The position numbers and the translations under genes were made by a program. Positions 45,821-54,747 of a stretch of 61,572 bases of DNA are shown here, piece by piece (position 1 is the first letter of the stretch; every line of letters starts with the position of its first letter). The stretch is from Agathobaculum sp. (GTDB taxonomy: Bacteria > Bacillota > Clostridia > Oscillospirales > Butyricicoccaceae): assembly GCF_022775115.1 (NCBI RefSeq), contig NZ_JALFLA010000042.1:1-61572 (forward strand), given 5' to 3'. A model generated the notes under the pieces. That model saw only the letters and a list, made by a program, of their open reading frames with translations. It did not search any database and had not been told where the DNA came from.

Positions 45821-46651
45821 TTATTTGGGCAGGTCGGTCAGCGGGGCGAAGGTGTAGCCCATCTCCTCCCAACGGGTCAGCAGATCGTCTAAAATGCGTG
45901 CATTGGTTTCGCTGGTCGAGTGCAGCAGCACGATCGCGCCGTCATGGATGCGCGGCAGCAGCTTGTCATAGGCCTGCTGGTCGGTGGGCTGGTTGTCGGT
46001 ATACCAATCGACATAGGCCAACGACCAGAACACTGTCGTATAACCAAGCTCCTGCGCCTGCTTGAGATTTTCCTCAGAAAATTTGCCCTGCGGCGGACGG
46101 TAGAATTTCAGCAGCTCCTGCCCGGTCACCTCCTTGTATTTGTCGGCAAGGCCGTTCAGCTCGGCCTCGAATGCGGCGCGGTCAGCAATGCGGGACATAT
46201 CCGGGTGGTGCAGCGTGTGGTTGCCGACGATGTGTCCCTCATCCACCATGCGTTTGACCAGCTCGGGCGCGGTGTCGATATAGTTGCCGACGAGGAAAAA
46301 GCAGGCGGGCGCGTTGTGCTTTTTGAGCGCGTCCAAAATGGCCGGGGTAAAGCCGTTTTCAAAGCCCGCGTCAAAGGTCAGGTAGAGCACCTTTTTGCCC
46401 GTGTCGCCCACATAGTAGGCGTTCCACTGGCGCAGCGTCTCGGCGGAGACATTACCGACCGGCGGCTGACCCTTGGTCTGGAAGGACAGTCCCCAATCGG
46501 TCACGGCGGCGGGTATAGCGGCCTCGGCGCTGGCGCGGGCGGCGCGCTGCCCGGCCATGGGCTGCAGCACAAACAGCGCGGCCAGCAGGCCGCATACACC
46601 GGCCGCAGCCGCAAAACGGTACAGGGTATCGCGTGTGATCGTGATAAACAT
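45821..46651 (-). CDS. pdaA: Polysaccharide deacetylase, PdaA-type
   Basis: This 276-aa protein has one N-terminal TM/signal anchor (about 12-32), then a NodB domain: motif 1 LYLTFDAGFENG, motif 2 GNHTLHHPD with two zinc His, motif 3 FYRPPQGKFSEENL. TFDAG in place of TFDDG and the overall spacing are those of delta-lactam-forming PdaA, which makes muramic-delta-lactam in spore cortex. ATG 46651 follows GAGAGGGG. It is the last gene of the pyk-LCP-M16-pdaA run and supports a spore-forming host. Confidence 0.88.
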   Translation of the reverse strand: MFITITRDTLYRFAAAAGVCGLLAALFVLQPMAGQRAARASAEAAIPAAVTDWGLSFQTKGQPPVGNVSAETLRQWNAYYVGDTGKKVLYLTFDAGFENGFTPAILDALKKHNAPACFFLVGNYIDTAPELVKRMVDEGHIVGNHTLHHPDMSRIADRAAFEAELNGLADKYKEVTGQELLKFYRPPQGKFSEENLKQAQELGYTTVFWSLAYVDWYTDNQPTDQQAYDKLLPRIHDGAIVLLHSTSETNARILDDLLTRWEEMGYTFAPLTDLPK

Positions 46652-46744
46652 AAAAAAACGCCCCTCTCGGTAAAACAGTATGCCGAGGGGGCATGCGGTA
46701 TGCCGCCGTTTATCGGGCGCGGGCGGCGTTTTCATGCTATGGAT

Positions 46745-47992
46745 TTATTGCAGCAGGGCGCGGTAGCCCTCTGCTCTGCCCGGCTGGCCGACGACGGCCA
46801 GCGAGGCCTGCGAAAAATCAAACACACGGCGGGCAAGGCCGAGCAAATCCTGCTCGGTCACCCGGTCGTAGGCGGCAAGCACCTGCTCGACAGAGAGCAC
46901 CTGCCCGCGCAGCAGCTCGCTGCGGCCGATGGTCATCATGCGCGTACCCGTGCTCTCCAGCCCCATCAGCAGGTTGGTCTTGACCTGCTCGCGGCAGCGG
47001 GAAAGCTCATCCGGCGCAGGCCCATCCTCGCAGAACGCGCGCAGCTCGCGCACGATCAGCTCGAGCGCCCGCTGCTCGGTCTCTGCCCCAAGGCCGGTGT
47101 AGACGGAGAACAGGCCGGTATCCAGATGCGGGGTGGTGAAGGAGTAGATCGAGTAGCACAGGCCGTTTTGCTCGCGCACGGTCTGGAACAGGCGGGAGGA
47201 CATGCCGCCGCCAAGGATGGCGCTGAGCAGGCCCATCGCATAGCGCTCCTCGCTCAGCAGCGAAACGCCCGGAAAGGACAGGCAGAGGTGGTTCTGCTCA
47301 ATGTCCTTTTCACGCAGCAGCAGCCCGGGCTGGTAGACGGCGGGGACAAGCTCATTACGCCCCTCGCCCTGCATATCGGCAAACAGGGCGGCAATGTAAT
47401 CGAGGTCATCCTCGGTAAAGTGGCCGGACACCGCCACGACCGTATCCTGTGGGCGGTAGAAGCGGCGCACATAGTCGTGCATGGCCTCGGAGTTGATCGC
47501 TTGCAGCGTTTCCGGCGTGCCGAGGATGGGGCGGCCGAGCGCCGAGCCTGCGTAGCACTGCTCGAACAGCTTGTCGATGGCGACGTCCTCGGGTGAATCC
47601 TCGTACATGCCGATCTCTTCGAGCACAACGCCGCGCTCCAGCTCGATATCGTGCTGGTCAAAGCGCGCATGCATAAACATATCGGCAAGGATGGACACGC
47701 CGGTTTGCAGGCGGCTGTCCAGCACCTTCATATAATAGCAGGTGCACTCTTTATCTGTAAAGGCGTTGGCCTGCCCGCCGAGCGCGTCGATCGCAATGGC
47801 GATGTGGCGCGCCGAGCGCTTTTCCGTGCCCTTGAAGATCATATGCTCGATGAAATGAGAGATGCCGCCGAGCGCGGCCGGTTCATAGCGGCTGCCGTTG
47901 CCGATCCAGATGCCGACCGACGCGGTGCGCACCGTGTCGAGCCGCTCCGAGATCAGCCGCACGCCGTTGGGGAGAACACGTTTGACATACAT
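46745..47992 (-). CDS. M16-family zinc peptidase
   Basis: This 415-aa protein has the inverted zinc motif HFIEH (about 45) with downstream ELERGVVLEEIGMYEDSPED, and the second-domain GGGMSSRLFQTVREQNGLCYSIYS. This is the layout of the single-chain bacterial processing-peptidase-like family (YmxG type) linked to sporulation regions in Bacillus. ATG 47992 has AAAGGA upstream. It is cytosolic, with no signal peptide. Confidence 0.92.
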   Translation of the reverse strand: MYVKRVLPNGVRLISERLDTVRTASVGIWIGNGSRYEPAALGGISHFIEHMIFKGTEKRSARHIAIAIDALGGQANAFTDKECTCYYMKVLDSRLQTGVSILADMFMHARFDQHDIELERGVVLEEIGMYEDSPEDVAIDKLFEQCYAGSALGRPILGTPETLQAINSEAMHDYVRRFYRPQDTVVAVSGHFTEDDLDYIAALFADMQGEGRNELVPAVYQPGLLLREKDIEQNHLCLSFPGVSLLSEERYAMGLLSAILGGGMSSRLFQTVREQNGLCYSIYSFTTPHLDTGLFSVYTGLGAETEQRALELIVRELRAFCEDGPAPDELSRCREQVKTNLLMGLESTGTRMMTIGRSELLRGQVLSVEQVLAAYDRVTEQDLLGLARRVFDFSQASLAVVGQPGRAEGYRALLQ

Positions 47993-48058
47993 GGGCGTTG
48001 TTCCTTTCTTGCAGGACATAGGGGCGGGGGAGAAACGAAACAAACGGTGGCGCGTCCG

Positions 48059-49276
48059 TCAGCCCGCCAGCCGGGCGCGGTAGGTCTGCTGGTCGTAATA
48101 GGTGCGCGAGCCGTCAGGGTTGAGCCGATAATAATCGCCGTCGGAATCGCGGTAGTCGCCGGTCGCGGGGTCGTAGCTGCCGCCCTCCTCGGCGAGCGAA
48201 GCGGGGTCGACGGCAGCGCCGCCGTCCTCGTCCAGTCCGGCAGGGCCGGTCGGCTCCTCGTCAAAGTCAACGCCGCCAAGCGGGCCGTCAGCGGCCGGTG
48301 TATCGGCGGGCACGGTATCGCCGGGGTAAAGGTCGCTGTAAATGTACTGATGGATGTGGTCGGCCGCGGTATCCAGATCATACAGGATATACTCGCCCGA
48401 CGCGCCATAGTAATCCCACTCGTCGTCCAGCGGCACGCGCGTGCGCTCGAGCGCGGGCATGCCCCCGCGCACCGCGCCTGCGATCAGCGGGGCAAGCGCA
48501 GCAGGGGAGAGCGAGGTGGTCACATGGGGCATCAGCTTGTTCATCAGGCCGATCAAGCGGCTGGCGCTCATTTTCTGCACACTGGTGAACAGCGCGTTCA
48601 GTACGATGCCCTGCCGCTCGACGCGCCCCCAGTCATCGCCCGTGTTGCCCTTGCGGATGCGGCCGTAGCACAGTGCCTGTGTGCCGTCCAGCCGCTGCAG
48701 GCCGGCGCGCTCCACCCCCGCGAAGGTCTTGCCCTGCTCGATGCCGTAATCGCGGATGACGCGGTTAAGCTCGTCCACCTCATACGCCTGCACGTCGATC
48801 TCAACGCCGCCCAGCGCGTCTACAATCTCGGCCAGCTGCTCAAAGCCGACCGCGATATAATCCCGGATATCGGTGCCGAAATTCTGGTTGATCGTCTCGA
48901 TGGCGAGCGAAGGCCCGCCGAGAAAGTACGCGGCGTTGAGCTTGTCCTCCCCATAGCCGGGGATGGACACAAGGCTGTCTCGCATCAGGCTGATGAGCTT
49001 GATCTTGCCGCGCGTGTTGTCGATCGTGACGATCATCATGCAGTCCGAATGGCTCTGCGTTTCGCCCGCGCGCGCATCCAGCCCGAACAGCGCGAGGTTG
49101 GTGATATTTTCATCCACCTGTATACCGGCGGCGAGATCCCTTTCAAACAGCGAGGAATCGTAGTTATAGCCGAAAAATACCCGGTAGGCATACAGGCCAA
49201 AGCAGAAAAGGACGGACAGCACGACCAGCACGGTGAGCATCCGGGTCAGCACACGCTGCAAGCGCTTGATCGACAT
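48059..49276 (-). CDS. LytR-CpsA-Psr (LCP) family cell-wall glycopolymer ligase
   Basis: This 405-aa protein has a short cytosolic start, one TM helix (about 14-34) and an LCP domain: LFGLDARAGETQSHSDCMMIVTID, LISLMRDSLVSIPGYGEDKLNAAY, GGVEIDVQ and YGRIRKGNTGDDWGRVERQ with catalytic Arg residues. LCP enzymes attach teichoic acids or capsule to peptidoglycan from polyprenyl-pyrophosphate donors. The last about 90 residues are an Asp/Gly/Pro-rich tail ending with a YDPATGDYRDSDGDYY-like repeat, unusual and probably extracellular. It starts four bases after pyk. Confidence 0.92.
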   Translation of the reverse strand: MSIKRLQRVLTRMLTVLVVLSVLFCFGLYAYRVFFGYNYDSSLFERDLAAGIQVDENITNLALFGLDARAGETQSHSDCMMIVTIDNTRGKIKLISLMRDSLVSIPGYGEDKLNAAYFLGGPSLAIETINQNFGTDIRDYIAVGFEQLAEIVDALGGVEIDVQAYEVDELNRVIRDYGIEQGKTFAGVERAGLQRLDGTQALCYGRIRKGNTGDDWGRVERQGIVLNALFTSVQKMSASRLIGLMNKLMPHVTTSLSPAALAPLIAGAVRGGMPALERTRVPLDDEWDYYGASGEYILYDLDTAADHIHQYIYSDLYPGDTVPADTPAADGPLGGVDFDEEPTGPAGLDEDGGAAVDPASLAEEGGSYDPATGDYRDSDGDYYRLNPDGSRTYYDQQTYRARLAG

Positions 49277-49280
49277 GGTG

Positions 49281-50744
49281 TTAATCCTGCACGAGATGGG
49301 CGAAAGCGTGCTCGGTCAGCTGGTGTACGCGCAGGGTGTTGGTGTAATTGACGCGGCCGACCGGCATACCCGCGGTGACGGTGATGGTATCGCCCACGCG
49401 CAGGTCGAGCGCGGACACGGCCGCCCCAGCCGAAAGCTCATACAGCTCGGTACCCGAATTCGGGCGGCACGACACTAACACCGGCGTAACGCCCCACGAC
49501 ATGGTCAGCCGGTGGAAGGTCTGCTCGCTGGGCGTGGCCGCGATGATGGGCGCGCCCGGACGGTAGGTGGATACCGCGCGCGCGGTCGAGCCGGACTCGG
49601 TAAAGGCGACGATGCACTTCGCCCCAAGGTCGGCCGTGGTCGAGCAGGTCGCGTGCGCGATGGCGTTGGTCTTAAGGTCGCCCGATACATTCATGTTCTG
49701 GAACTCCAGCCGGGTCGAACGGCGGCGGTCATAGTGGATGGTGCGCTCGGCGTTTTCCGCCACACGGCTCATCGTAGCGACGGTCTCGACCGGGTATTTG
49801 CCCACCGAGGTCTCGCCCGACAGCATGATAGCACTCGTGCCGTCGTATACCGCGTTGGCCACGTCGGACACCTCGGCGCGGGTCGGGCGCGGGTTTTTGG
49901 CCATGCTTTCCAGCATCTGTGTGGCAGTCACCACGCGCTTGCCACGCGAGATGCAGGTTTTGATGATGCTTTTCTGAATCTCGGGCAGCTCCTCAAACGG
50001 CACCTCAACGCCAAGGTCGCCGCGGGCGACCATAACGCCGTTTGCCTCGTCCAGAATGGACTGGATGTTGCGCACACCCTCCATGTTTTCGATTTTGGCG
50101 ATGATCTCCACGTCCTCGCGGCCGTTCGCTTTGAGGATGTCCTTGATATCGCGCACGTCCTGCGCGGTGCGGGTAAAGGAAGCGGCGATAAAGTCGATGC
50201 CCTGCGACAGACCGAACTCGATATCGGCGCGATCCTTGTCCGAGACGAACGGCATGTTCAGCTGGATGCCGGGCACGTTGATCGACTTGCGGTTGGACAG
50301 AGGGCCGCCGTTGAGCGCCCGGCAGACGATATCCGTGCCGTCCTTGACCTCGATCACCTCAAACGCCACCAAACCGTCATCGATCAGAATACGGGTGCCC
50401 GGGCACACATCGCCCGGCAGGCCGGCGTAGGTGATCGAAACGATGGTGTTGTCGCCCTCGATATCGCGGGTGGTCAGCGTGAACTGCTGCCCCTCGGTGA
50501 TATCGATCTGGCCGCTCTGATAGGTCTTGGTGCGGATCTCGGGGCCTTTGGTGTCCAGCATGATGCCGACCGGCACACCGAGTGCCGCGCGTGCGGCCTT
50601 GACCGCGTCGATGCGGGCTTTGTGCTCCTCGTGAGAGCCGTGGCTGAAATTCAGGCGGGCGACATTCATGCCGGCCTGTATCATTTCGGTCAGAACGGGC
50701 TCAGCCGCGGGGCCAAGGGTGCAGATGATTTTGGTCTTGCGCAT
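49281..50744 (-). CDS. pyk: Pyruvate kinase
   Basis: This 487-aa enzyme carries RKTKIICTLGPA, ARLNFSHGSHEEH, the catalytic Lys region IIAKIENMEGVRN, ARGDLGVEVPFEELP, and ATQMLESMAKNPRPTRAEVSDVANAV. It lacks the extra C-terminal PEP-utiliser domain of Bacillus enzymes. ATG 50744 follows AGAGAGGAAGC; an upstream ATG 50771 lies before that site. It leads the run of four minus-strand genes ending in pdaA. Confidence 0.96.
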   Translation of the reverse strand: MRKTKIICTLGPAAEPVLTEMIQAGMNVARLNFSHGSHEEHKARIDAVKAARAALGVPVGIMLDTKGPEIRTKTYQSGQIDITEGQQFTLTTRDIEGDNTIVSITYAGLPGDVCPGTRILIDDGLVAFEVIEVKDGTDIVCRALNGGPLSNRKSINVPGIQLNMPFVSDKDRADIEFGLSQGIDFIAASFTRTAQDVRDIKDILKANGREDVEIIAKIENMEGVRNIQSILDEANGVMVARGDLGVEVPFEELPEIQKSIIKTCISRGKRVVTATQMLESMAKNPRPTRAEVSDVANAVYDGTSAIMLSGETSVGKYPVETVATMSRVAENAERTIHYDRRRSTRLEFQNMNVSGDLKTNAIAHATCSTTADLGAKCIVAFTESGSTARAVSTYRPGAPIIAATPSEQTFHRLTMSWGVTPVLVSCRPNSGTELYELSAGAAVSALDLRVGDTITVTAGMPVGRVNYTNTLRVHQLTEHAFAHLVQD

Positions 50745-50902
50745 TGTTTTTGCTTCCTCTCTTACAATCAACAGATTGCCTTTATTATGATTCTTAACGG
50801 CATTATTTTAACAGTTTCCACCCAGATTTGCAATTGCCGGCGCGGCTTTTATGCGATTTTCATTGCTTTTCTACAAAAAAGCCCGTGCGCGGCGCAAACA
50901 TC

Positions 50903-50931
50903 TTGTGTTTTCTGATACGGTCTTGTATAAT
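50903..50931 (+). promoter_or_regulatory. Promoter of the nucleotidyltransferase gene
   Basis: TTGTGT (50903-50908), 17-bp spacer, TATAAT (50926-50931). Confidence 0.65.
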
Positions 50932-50999
50932 GGGTACACAAGAGCGAGAGCGGCGGTATCGTTTTTGATATTTTTCACCGAAAACGGGGGAAGTATGCA

Positions 51000-51920
51000 A
51001 TGGAAAAACCGATTTTAGTCGTGATGGCCGCGGGCATGGGCTCGCGCTACGGTGGCCTTAAGCAGATCGACCCGGTCGGCCCGCAGGGGCAGATCATCCT
51101 CGATTATTCGATCTACGACGCGCACCGCGCGGGCTTTGCCCGGGTGGTGTTCATCATCCGGCCCGAGCTTGAGCAGGCGTTTGAAGCTGCCATCGGCCGC
51201 AAGGCGCGCCGTCTGATGCAGGTGGACTACGCTTACCAGACGCTTGACCGCCTGCCCGCCGGCCTGACCGCACCTGCCGACCGGCAAAAGCCGCTCGGGA
51301 CGGCGCACGCTGTCTGGTGTGCGGGCGATTTGGCCGCGGGCGTGCCCATCGCAGTCATCAATGCGGATGATTTTTACGGCGCGGACGCCTTCCGCAAGGT
51401 CTATGACTACCTGTGCACAGCCGAGGATGACGACAGGTACCGCTACTGCATGGTCGGCTACCGCGTGGAAAACACGCTGACCGAAAACGGCACGGTCTCG
51501 CGCGGGGTGTGCACGGTGGACGAAAACGGCTGCCTGACCGGCATCGTCGAGCGCACGGCCATCTCCCGCGCGGCGGACGGGCGCATCGTCTATGCCGCCG
51601 ACGGCGACGCACCCGCCGGCGAGATCGCCGCGGGTACGCCGGTCTCGATGAACCTGTGGGGCTTCACGCCCTCCTTCCTGCCCGCGCTTACGGACGGCCT
51701 GCGCCGCTTTTTCGCGGAAACACTGCCGCACAACCCGCTGAAGGGCGAGTATTACCTGCCCTTTGCGGTCGATGATCTGATCGGCGCGGGGCGCGCGAGT
51801 GCGCGCGTGCTGCCGACGGACGCGCGCTGGTTCGGCGTGACCTACCGGGAGGATAAGCCGGTCGTGTGCGCCGCGATTGCCGGGATGACCGCGCAGGGCG
51901 CGTATCCCGCCGGGCTGTGA
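51000..51920 (+). CDS. Sugar nucleotidyltransferase-like protein
   Basis: This 306-aa protein has a GT-A nucleotidyltransferase fold: VVMAAGMGSRYGGLKQIDPVGPQGQ (about 7-31), FIIRPELEQAF, PLGTAHAVWCAGD and the metal-binding VINADDFYG. The signature resembles NDP-sugar pyrophosphorylases and choline/aminoalcohol-phosphate nucleotidyltransferases. Substrate cannot be assigned. An unknown 173-aa gene follows 13 bp later and is probably co-expressed. Confidence 0.8.
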   Translation: MEKPILVVMAAGMGSRYGGLKQIDPVGPQGQIILDYSIYDAHRAGFARVVFIIRPELEQAFEAAIGRKARRLMQVDYAYQTLDRLPAGLTAPADRQKPLGTAHAVWCAGDLAAGVPIAVINADDFYGADAFRKVYDYLCTAEDDDRYRYCMVGYRVENTLTENGTVSRGVCTVDENGCLTGIVERTAISRAADGRIVYAADGDAPAGEIAAGTPVSMNLWGFTPSFLPALTDGLRRFFAETLPHNPLKGEYYLPFAVDDLIGAGRASARVLPTDARWFGVTYREDKPVVCAAIAGMTAQGAYPAGL

Positions 51921-51933
51921 AAGAGGGACAGGG

Positions 51934-52455
51934 ATGGACTTTTCGACCGAATTTGTCGCCCTGCGCGACCGGATGCGCGACGGGCAGGGCAACGACTTCG
52001 TCTGCCGCGCAAACGCCGAGGTGGCCGGACGCACGGCCGCGCTGCTGAGCAGCTTTGACGTGTGCACCGAGCGCAAGCTGCTCGGCATAATGCCGACCGG
52101 GGGCACGAGCCGCGCGCATGAATACCGGCTGCTGTTCGGCGTGCCCGTGCTCGACGCGCCCGCGCTGGACGATTGGTGGCGCTACGCCATCGAGGCCGAG
52201 CGCGCCCTCGTGCGGCCGGACGCCTCGCACAGCTTTTCGCTCATCTCGCTGCTGCTGGCCGCGGGCGAGGTCGACCGCGCGGCGCAGAAAAAGCTGAAAA
52301 AGCTCGAGGCTGAGCGGCAGTTCGCGGGCGGGCAGCAGGGCTGGTCGGCCATCCGCGCGGCCGCGGTCGAGCTGGGCAGCGGCGCGATCTATGTCAACCG
52401 CATGGGCCAGCCGCTCAAGAGCATTTTGCGGCCTTTTTTGTCAAAAAACACTTGA
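51934..52455 (+). CDS. Unknown 173-aa protein downstream of the nucleotidyltransferase
   Basis: The sequence begins MDFSTEFVALRDRMRDGQG and contains GIMPTGGTSRAHEYRLLFG. The second half is charged and helical (AAQKKLKKLEAERQF). No signal peptide or TM segment is seen. AAGAGGGACAGGG precedes the ATG. The tight spacing suggests it works with the nucleotidyltransferase. I recognise no family. Confidence 0.65.
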   Translation: MDFSTEFVALRDRMRDGQGNDFVCRANAEVAGRTAALLSSFDVCTERKLLGIMPTGGTSRAHEYRLLFGVPVLDAPALDDWWRYAIEAERALVRPDASHSFSLISLLLAAGEVDRAAQKKLKKLEAERQFAGGQQGWSAIRAAAVELGSGAIYVNRMGQPLKSILRPFLSKNT

Positions 52456-52480
52456 AATACACGCGCTGCTGTGATATAGT
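52452..52480 (+). promoter_or_regulatory. secG promoter
   Basis: TTGAAA (52452-52457), 17-bp spacer, TATAGT (52475-52480). It overlaps the stop codon of the preceding gene. Confidence 0.65.
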
Positions 52481-52557
52481 ACACAGTATATGGGCAGAAA
52501 TGCGCCCGCGTCGCTCCGGCTGCGCGCGCCTATCAATGATTTTGGAGGAATCTGTAA

Positions 52558-52794
52558 ATGACCACCACACAAATCGCACTTTCCGCTGTTATGATCATCG
52601 CCAGCCTGTTTCTTATCATCGTTGTGCTGCTGCAAAGCGGCGCGCAGCAGGGGCTTGGCTCTGTTTCCGGCGGCGCGGAGACCTTCTTCGGTTCGGGCAA
52701 GGCCAGCGCGGCGGATAAGGTGCTCGCCCGCCTGACCTCGGTCATCGGCGTGGTCTTTATCATCGCGGCAATCGTGCTCAATCTGGTGCACTGA
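52558..52794 (+). CDS. secG: Preprotein translocase subunit SecG
   Basis: This 78-aa protein has two TM helices (about 5-25 and 57-76) joined by a loop with GLGSVSGGAETFFGSGKASAADKVLARLT, the SecG signature. It is an accessory subunit of SecYEG. TTTGGAGGAAT precedes the ATG. Confidence 0.95.
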   Translation: MTTTQIALSAVMIIASLFLIIVVLLQSGAQQGLGSVSGGAETFFGSGKASAADKVLARLTSVIGVVFIIAAIVLNLVH

Positions 52795-52796
52795 TT

Positions 52797-53027
52797 GTGC
52801 GCTCGCTTCAATTGGGTCTGCTGGTCTTCTTTCTGGTTTGCGCGGCGCTGACCGCCTTCCAGCAGCTCCGCTACGGCATGATCACAGGCCGCAGCGCGTA
52901 TGACGATCCCCAGTCAGACCCCGCGGCCAAGGACTGCGCCAAGCGCGCGGCGGCCTTTGCCGCGGCGGCCGGCATCAGCTTGGTGCTCTGCATTTTAGTA
53001 GGCGTATACACGCGCCTTGGCGCATGA
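52797..53027 (+). CDS. Small two-TM membrane protein, unknown
   Basis: This 76-aa protein begins at GTG 52797, two bases after the secG stop, with TM helices at about 4-20 and 52-72 and an acidic/basic loop between (AYDDPQSDPAAKDCAKRAA). The tight spacing implies co-translation with secG. I recognise no family. Confidence 0.65.
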   Translation: MRSLQLGLLVFFLVCAALTAFQQLRYGMITGRSAYDDPQSDPAAKDCAKRAAAFAAAAGISLVLCILVGVYTRLGA

Positions 53028-53035
53028 ACGGAACA

Positions 53036-53074
53036 AAAAGGGCGGGCTCTCGGGCGGAGAGTCCGCTTTTTTTA
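53036..53074 (+). terminator. secG operon terminator
   Basis: GCGGGCTCTC pairs with GAGAGTCCGC (one mismatch) around GGGCG, followed by seven T. Confidence 0.8.
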
Positions 53075-53127
53075 TCTGCGCCGGGTGTACGGGAAAATAT
53101 TGTCGCAGCGACGCACGTTTTGTGATA

Positions 53128-53136
53128 CAATAGAAA
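53128..53136 (+). promoter_or_regulatory. Promoter of the DUF3783/glycosylase/trxA run
   Basis: TGATACAAT is a TG-extended -10 about 45 bp before the start at 53182. Confidence 0.5.
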
Positions 53137-53181
53137 AAACCGCCTTGGGCGGACAAAAACACACGGCGGGAGGACATTACT

Positions 53182-53574
53182 ATGCCGGTATCTCGTGAAA
53201 CAGTATTATATTACGACCCCCAAGGCGGCGCACGCGCCGTGGCGGTCAAATCCATTTTGGTGCGCATGGGCGCGCGGATCAAAAACGTCGCGCCTGACGC
53301 GGTCGGACAGACGGTGGGCTGCCTGCTGGGACGCAAGGGCTTCGACGCGCGCGAGCAGGCCGAGGCGCCCGCGCTTGCCGAGCCGGTGCTTGTGCTCGAC
53401 GGCTTTACCGACAAGCGGCTCGAGCTATTGCTGCGCGCGCTGAAGAAAAGCGGCGTATCCGTGCCGTACAAGGCGGTCGTCACGCAGGACAACCTCGGTT
53501 GGCTGTTCCACCAGCTCTATGAGGAGCTGGCCGCCGAGCATGAGGCCATGCAAAATGATCGAACGCATCATTGA
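53182..53574 (+). CDS. DUF3783-like protein
   Basis: This 130-aa protein ends with PVLVLDGFTDKRLELLLRALKKSGV and VPYKAVVTQDNLGWLFHQLYEELAAEH, which match the DUF3783 pattern as I recall it. The function is unknown; it is cytosolic. Its last 20 bases overlap the DNA glycosylase gene, implying coupling with a repair enzyme. Confidence 0.7.
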   Translation: MPVSRETVLYYDPQGGARAVAVKSILVRMGARIKNVAPDAVGQTVGCLLGRKGFDAREQAEAPALAEPVLVLDGFTDKRLELLLRALKKSGVSVPYKAVVTQDNLGWLFHQLYEELAAEHEAMQNDRTHH

Positions 53575-54364
53575 GGATTTTGATATTGGGCAGATCGCGC
53601 GGTCGGGCCAGTGCTTCCGCTTTCGCCCGCTGGGCGAGGGACGCTGGTCGCTTATCGCATATGGCCGCTATCTCGAGCTGACACAGCGGGGGCAGACCGT
53701 GTGCTTTGACTGCGATGCGGACGAGTTTGACACGGTATGGCGGCCGTATTTCGATCTGGACGCTGACTACGGCCGCTACAAGTGCGCCGTGGGCAAGCGC
53801 GACCGGTATCTGCAAGGCGCGGTAGCGGCGGGCTGGGGGCTGCGCATTTTGCGGCAGGAGCTGTGGGAAACCATCGTCTGCTTCATCATCTCCCAGCAGA
53901 ACAATATCGCGCGCATCACGAAATGCGTCGAAAATTTGTGTTTGCTTTTTGGAGAAACCTGCTATAATATAGAGGGGCAGGCATACCATGCCTTTCCCAC
54001 CGCCGCGCGGCTGGCTGCCTGCACGGCGGACGACTTGGCTGCTGTACGGTTGGGCTACCGGGCGCGGTACATCGTCGCTGCGGCGCAGCAGGTCGCCTCG
54101 GGCGAGGTCGATTTGGACGCGATCGGGCGGATGCGCTACCCGCGCGCCAAGGCCGCGCTGATGAAGCTGACCGGCGTGGGCGTCAAGGTGGCCGAGTGCA
54201 TCTGCCTGTTCGCGCTGCACCATACAGCCGCCTTTCCGGTGGACACGCACATCCGGCAGATGCTGGATGCGCATTATCCCAAGGGCTTTCCGCTCTCGCG
54301 GTACAGGGGCTTTGCGGGCGTGATGCAGCAGTATGCATTTTTTTACGAGCTTCAGACAGAATAA
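53555..54364 (+). CDS. 8-oxoguanine DNA glycosylase/AP lyase (OGG1 type)
   Basis: This 269-aa protein has an N-terminal OGG_N-like domain (SGQCFRFRPLGEGRW) followed by a helix-hairpin-helix GPD domain. Catalytic Lys211 and Asp230 lie in LTGVGVKVAECICLFAL and FPVDTHIRQ; ISQQNNIARI is the helical core. It excises oxidised guanine. ATG 53555 overlaps the upstream DUF3783 gene. Confidence 0.93.
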   Translation: MIERIIEDFDIGQIARSGQCFRFRPLGEGRWSLIAYGRYLELTQRGQTVCFDCDADEFDTVWRPYFDLDADYGRYKCAVGKRDRYLQGAVAAGWGLRILRQELWETIVCFIISQQNNIARITKCVENLCLLFGETCYNIEGQAYHAFPTAARLAACTADDLAAVRLGYRARYIVAAAQQVASGEVDLDAIGRMRYPRAKAALMKLTGVGVKVAECICLFALHHTAAFPVDTHIRQMLDAHYPKGFPLSRYRGFAGVMQQYAFFYELQTE

Positions 54365-54384
54365 ACAAAAAGGAGAATGCTGAT

Positions 54385-54690
54385 ATGTCAGTTTTAACCG
54401 TCACGAAGGACAATTTTGAGAGCGAGGTCAAGCAGTCGGACAAGCCCGTGCTGCTCGATTTCTGGGCGACTTGGTGCGGCCCGTGCCGCATGGTATCGCC
54501 CATCGTCGATGAGATCGCCGAAGAGCGCACCGATATCAAGGTCGGCAAGGTCAACATCGACGAGCAGCCCGAGTTGGCGCAGCAGTTCGGCGTGATGAGC
54601 ATTCCGACGCTGGTCGTGCTCAAGAATGGCGAGATCACCAATCAGGCCGTCGGCGCGATGCCCAAGGAGCAGATTCTCCGCCTGCTGTAA
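54385..54690 (+). CDS. trxA: Thioredoxin
   Basis: This 101-aa protein has the WCGPC active site at Cys31/Cys34 and cis-Pro in MSIPTLVVLKNG. It is a general disulfide reductant. AAAGGAGAATG precedes the ATG, 20 bp after the glycosylase gene; an oxidative-damage theme is plausible for the pair. Confidence 0.97.
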   Translation: MSVLTVTKDNFESEVKQSDKPVLLDFWATWCGPCRMVSPIVDEIAEERTDIKVGKVNIDEQPELAQQFGVMSIPTLVVLKNGEITNQAVGAMPKEQILRLL

Positions 54691-54699
54691 GGCGGGGAC

Positions 54700-54740
54700 A
54701 ACAAAAAAGCGGAAACGGGAAAGCCGTTTCCGCTTTTTGA
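54700..54740. terminator. Bidirectional terminator
   Basis: AAAAAGCGGAAACG pairs with CGTTTCCGCTTTTT around GGAAAGC. It serves trxA and the convergent membrane-protein gene. Confidence 0.9.
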
Positions 54741-54747
54741 TTTGCTT

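Noticed and set aside
45920-50915. Several long plus-strand frames opposite pdaA, M16, LCP and pyk
   Set aside because: They mirror real minus-strand genes, are rich in Arg/His/Gln/Ala as expected of shadow frames, and have no domain signatures.
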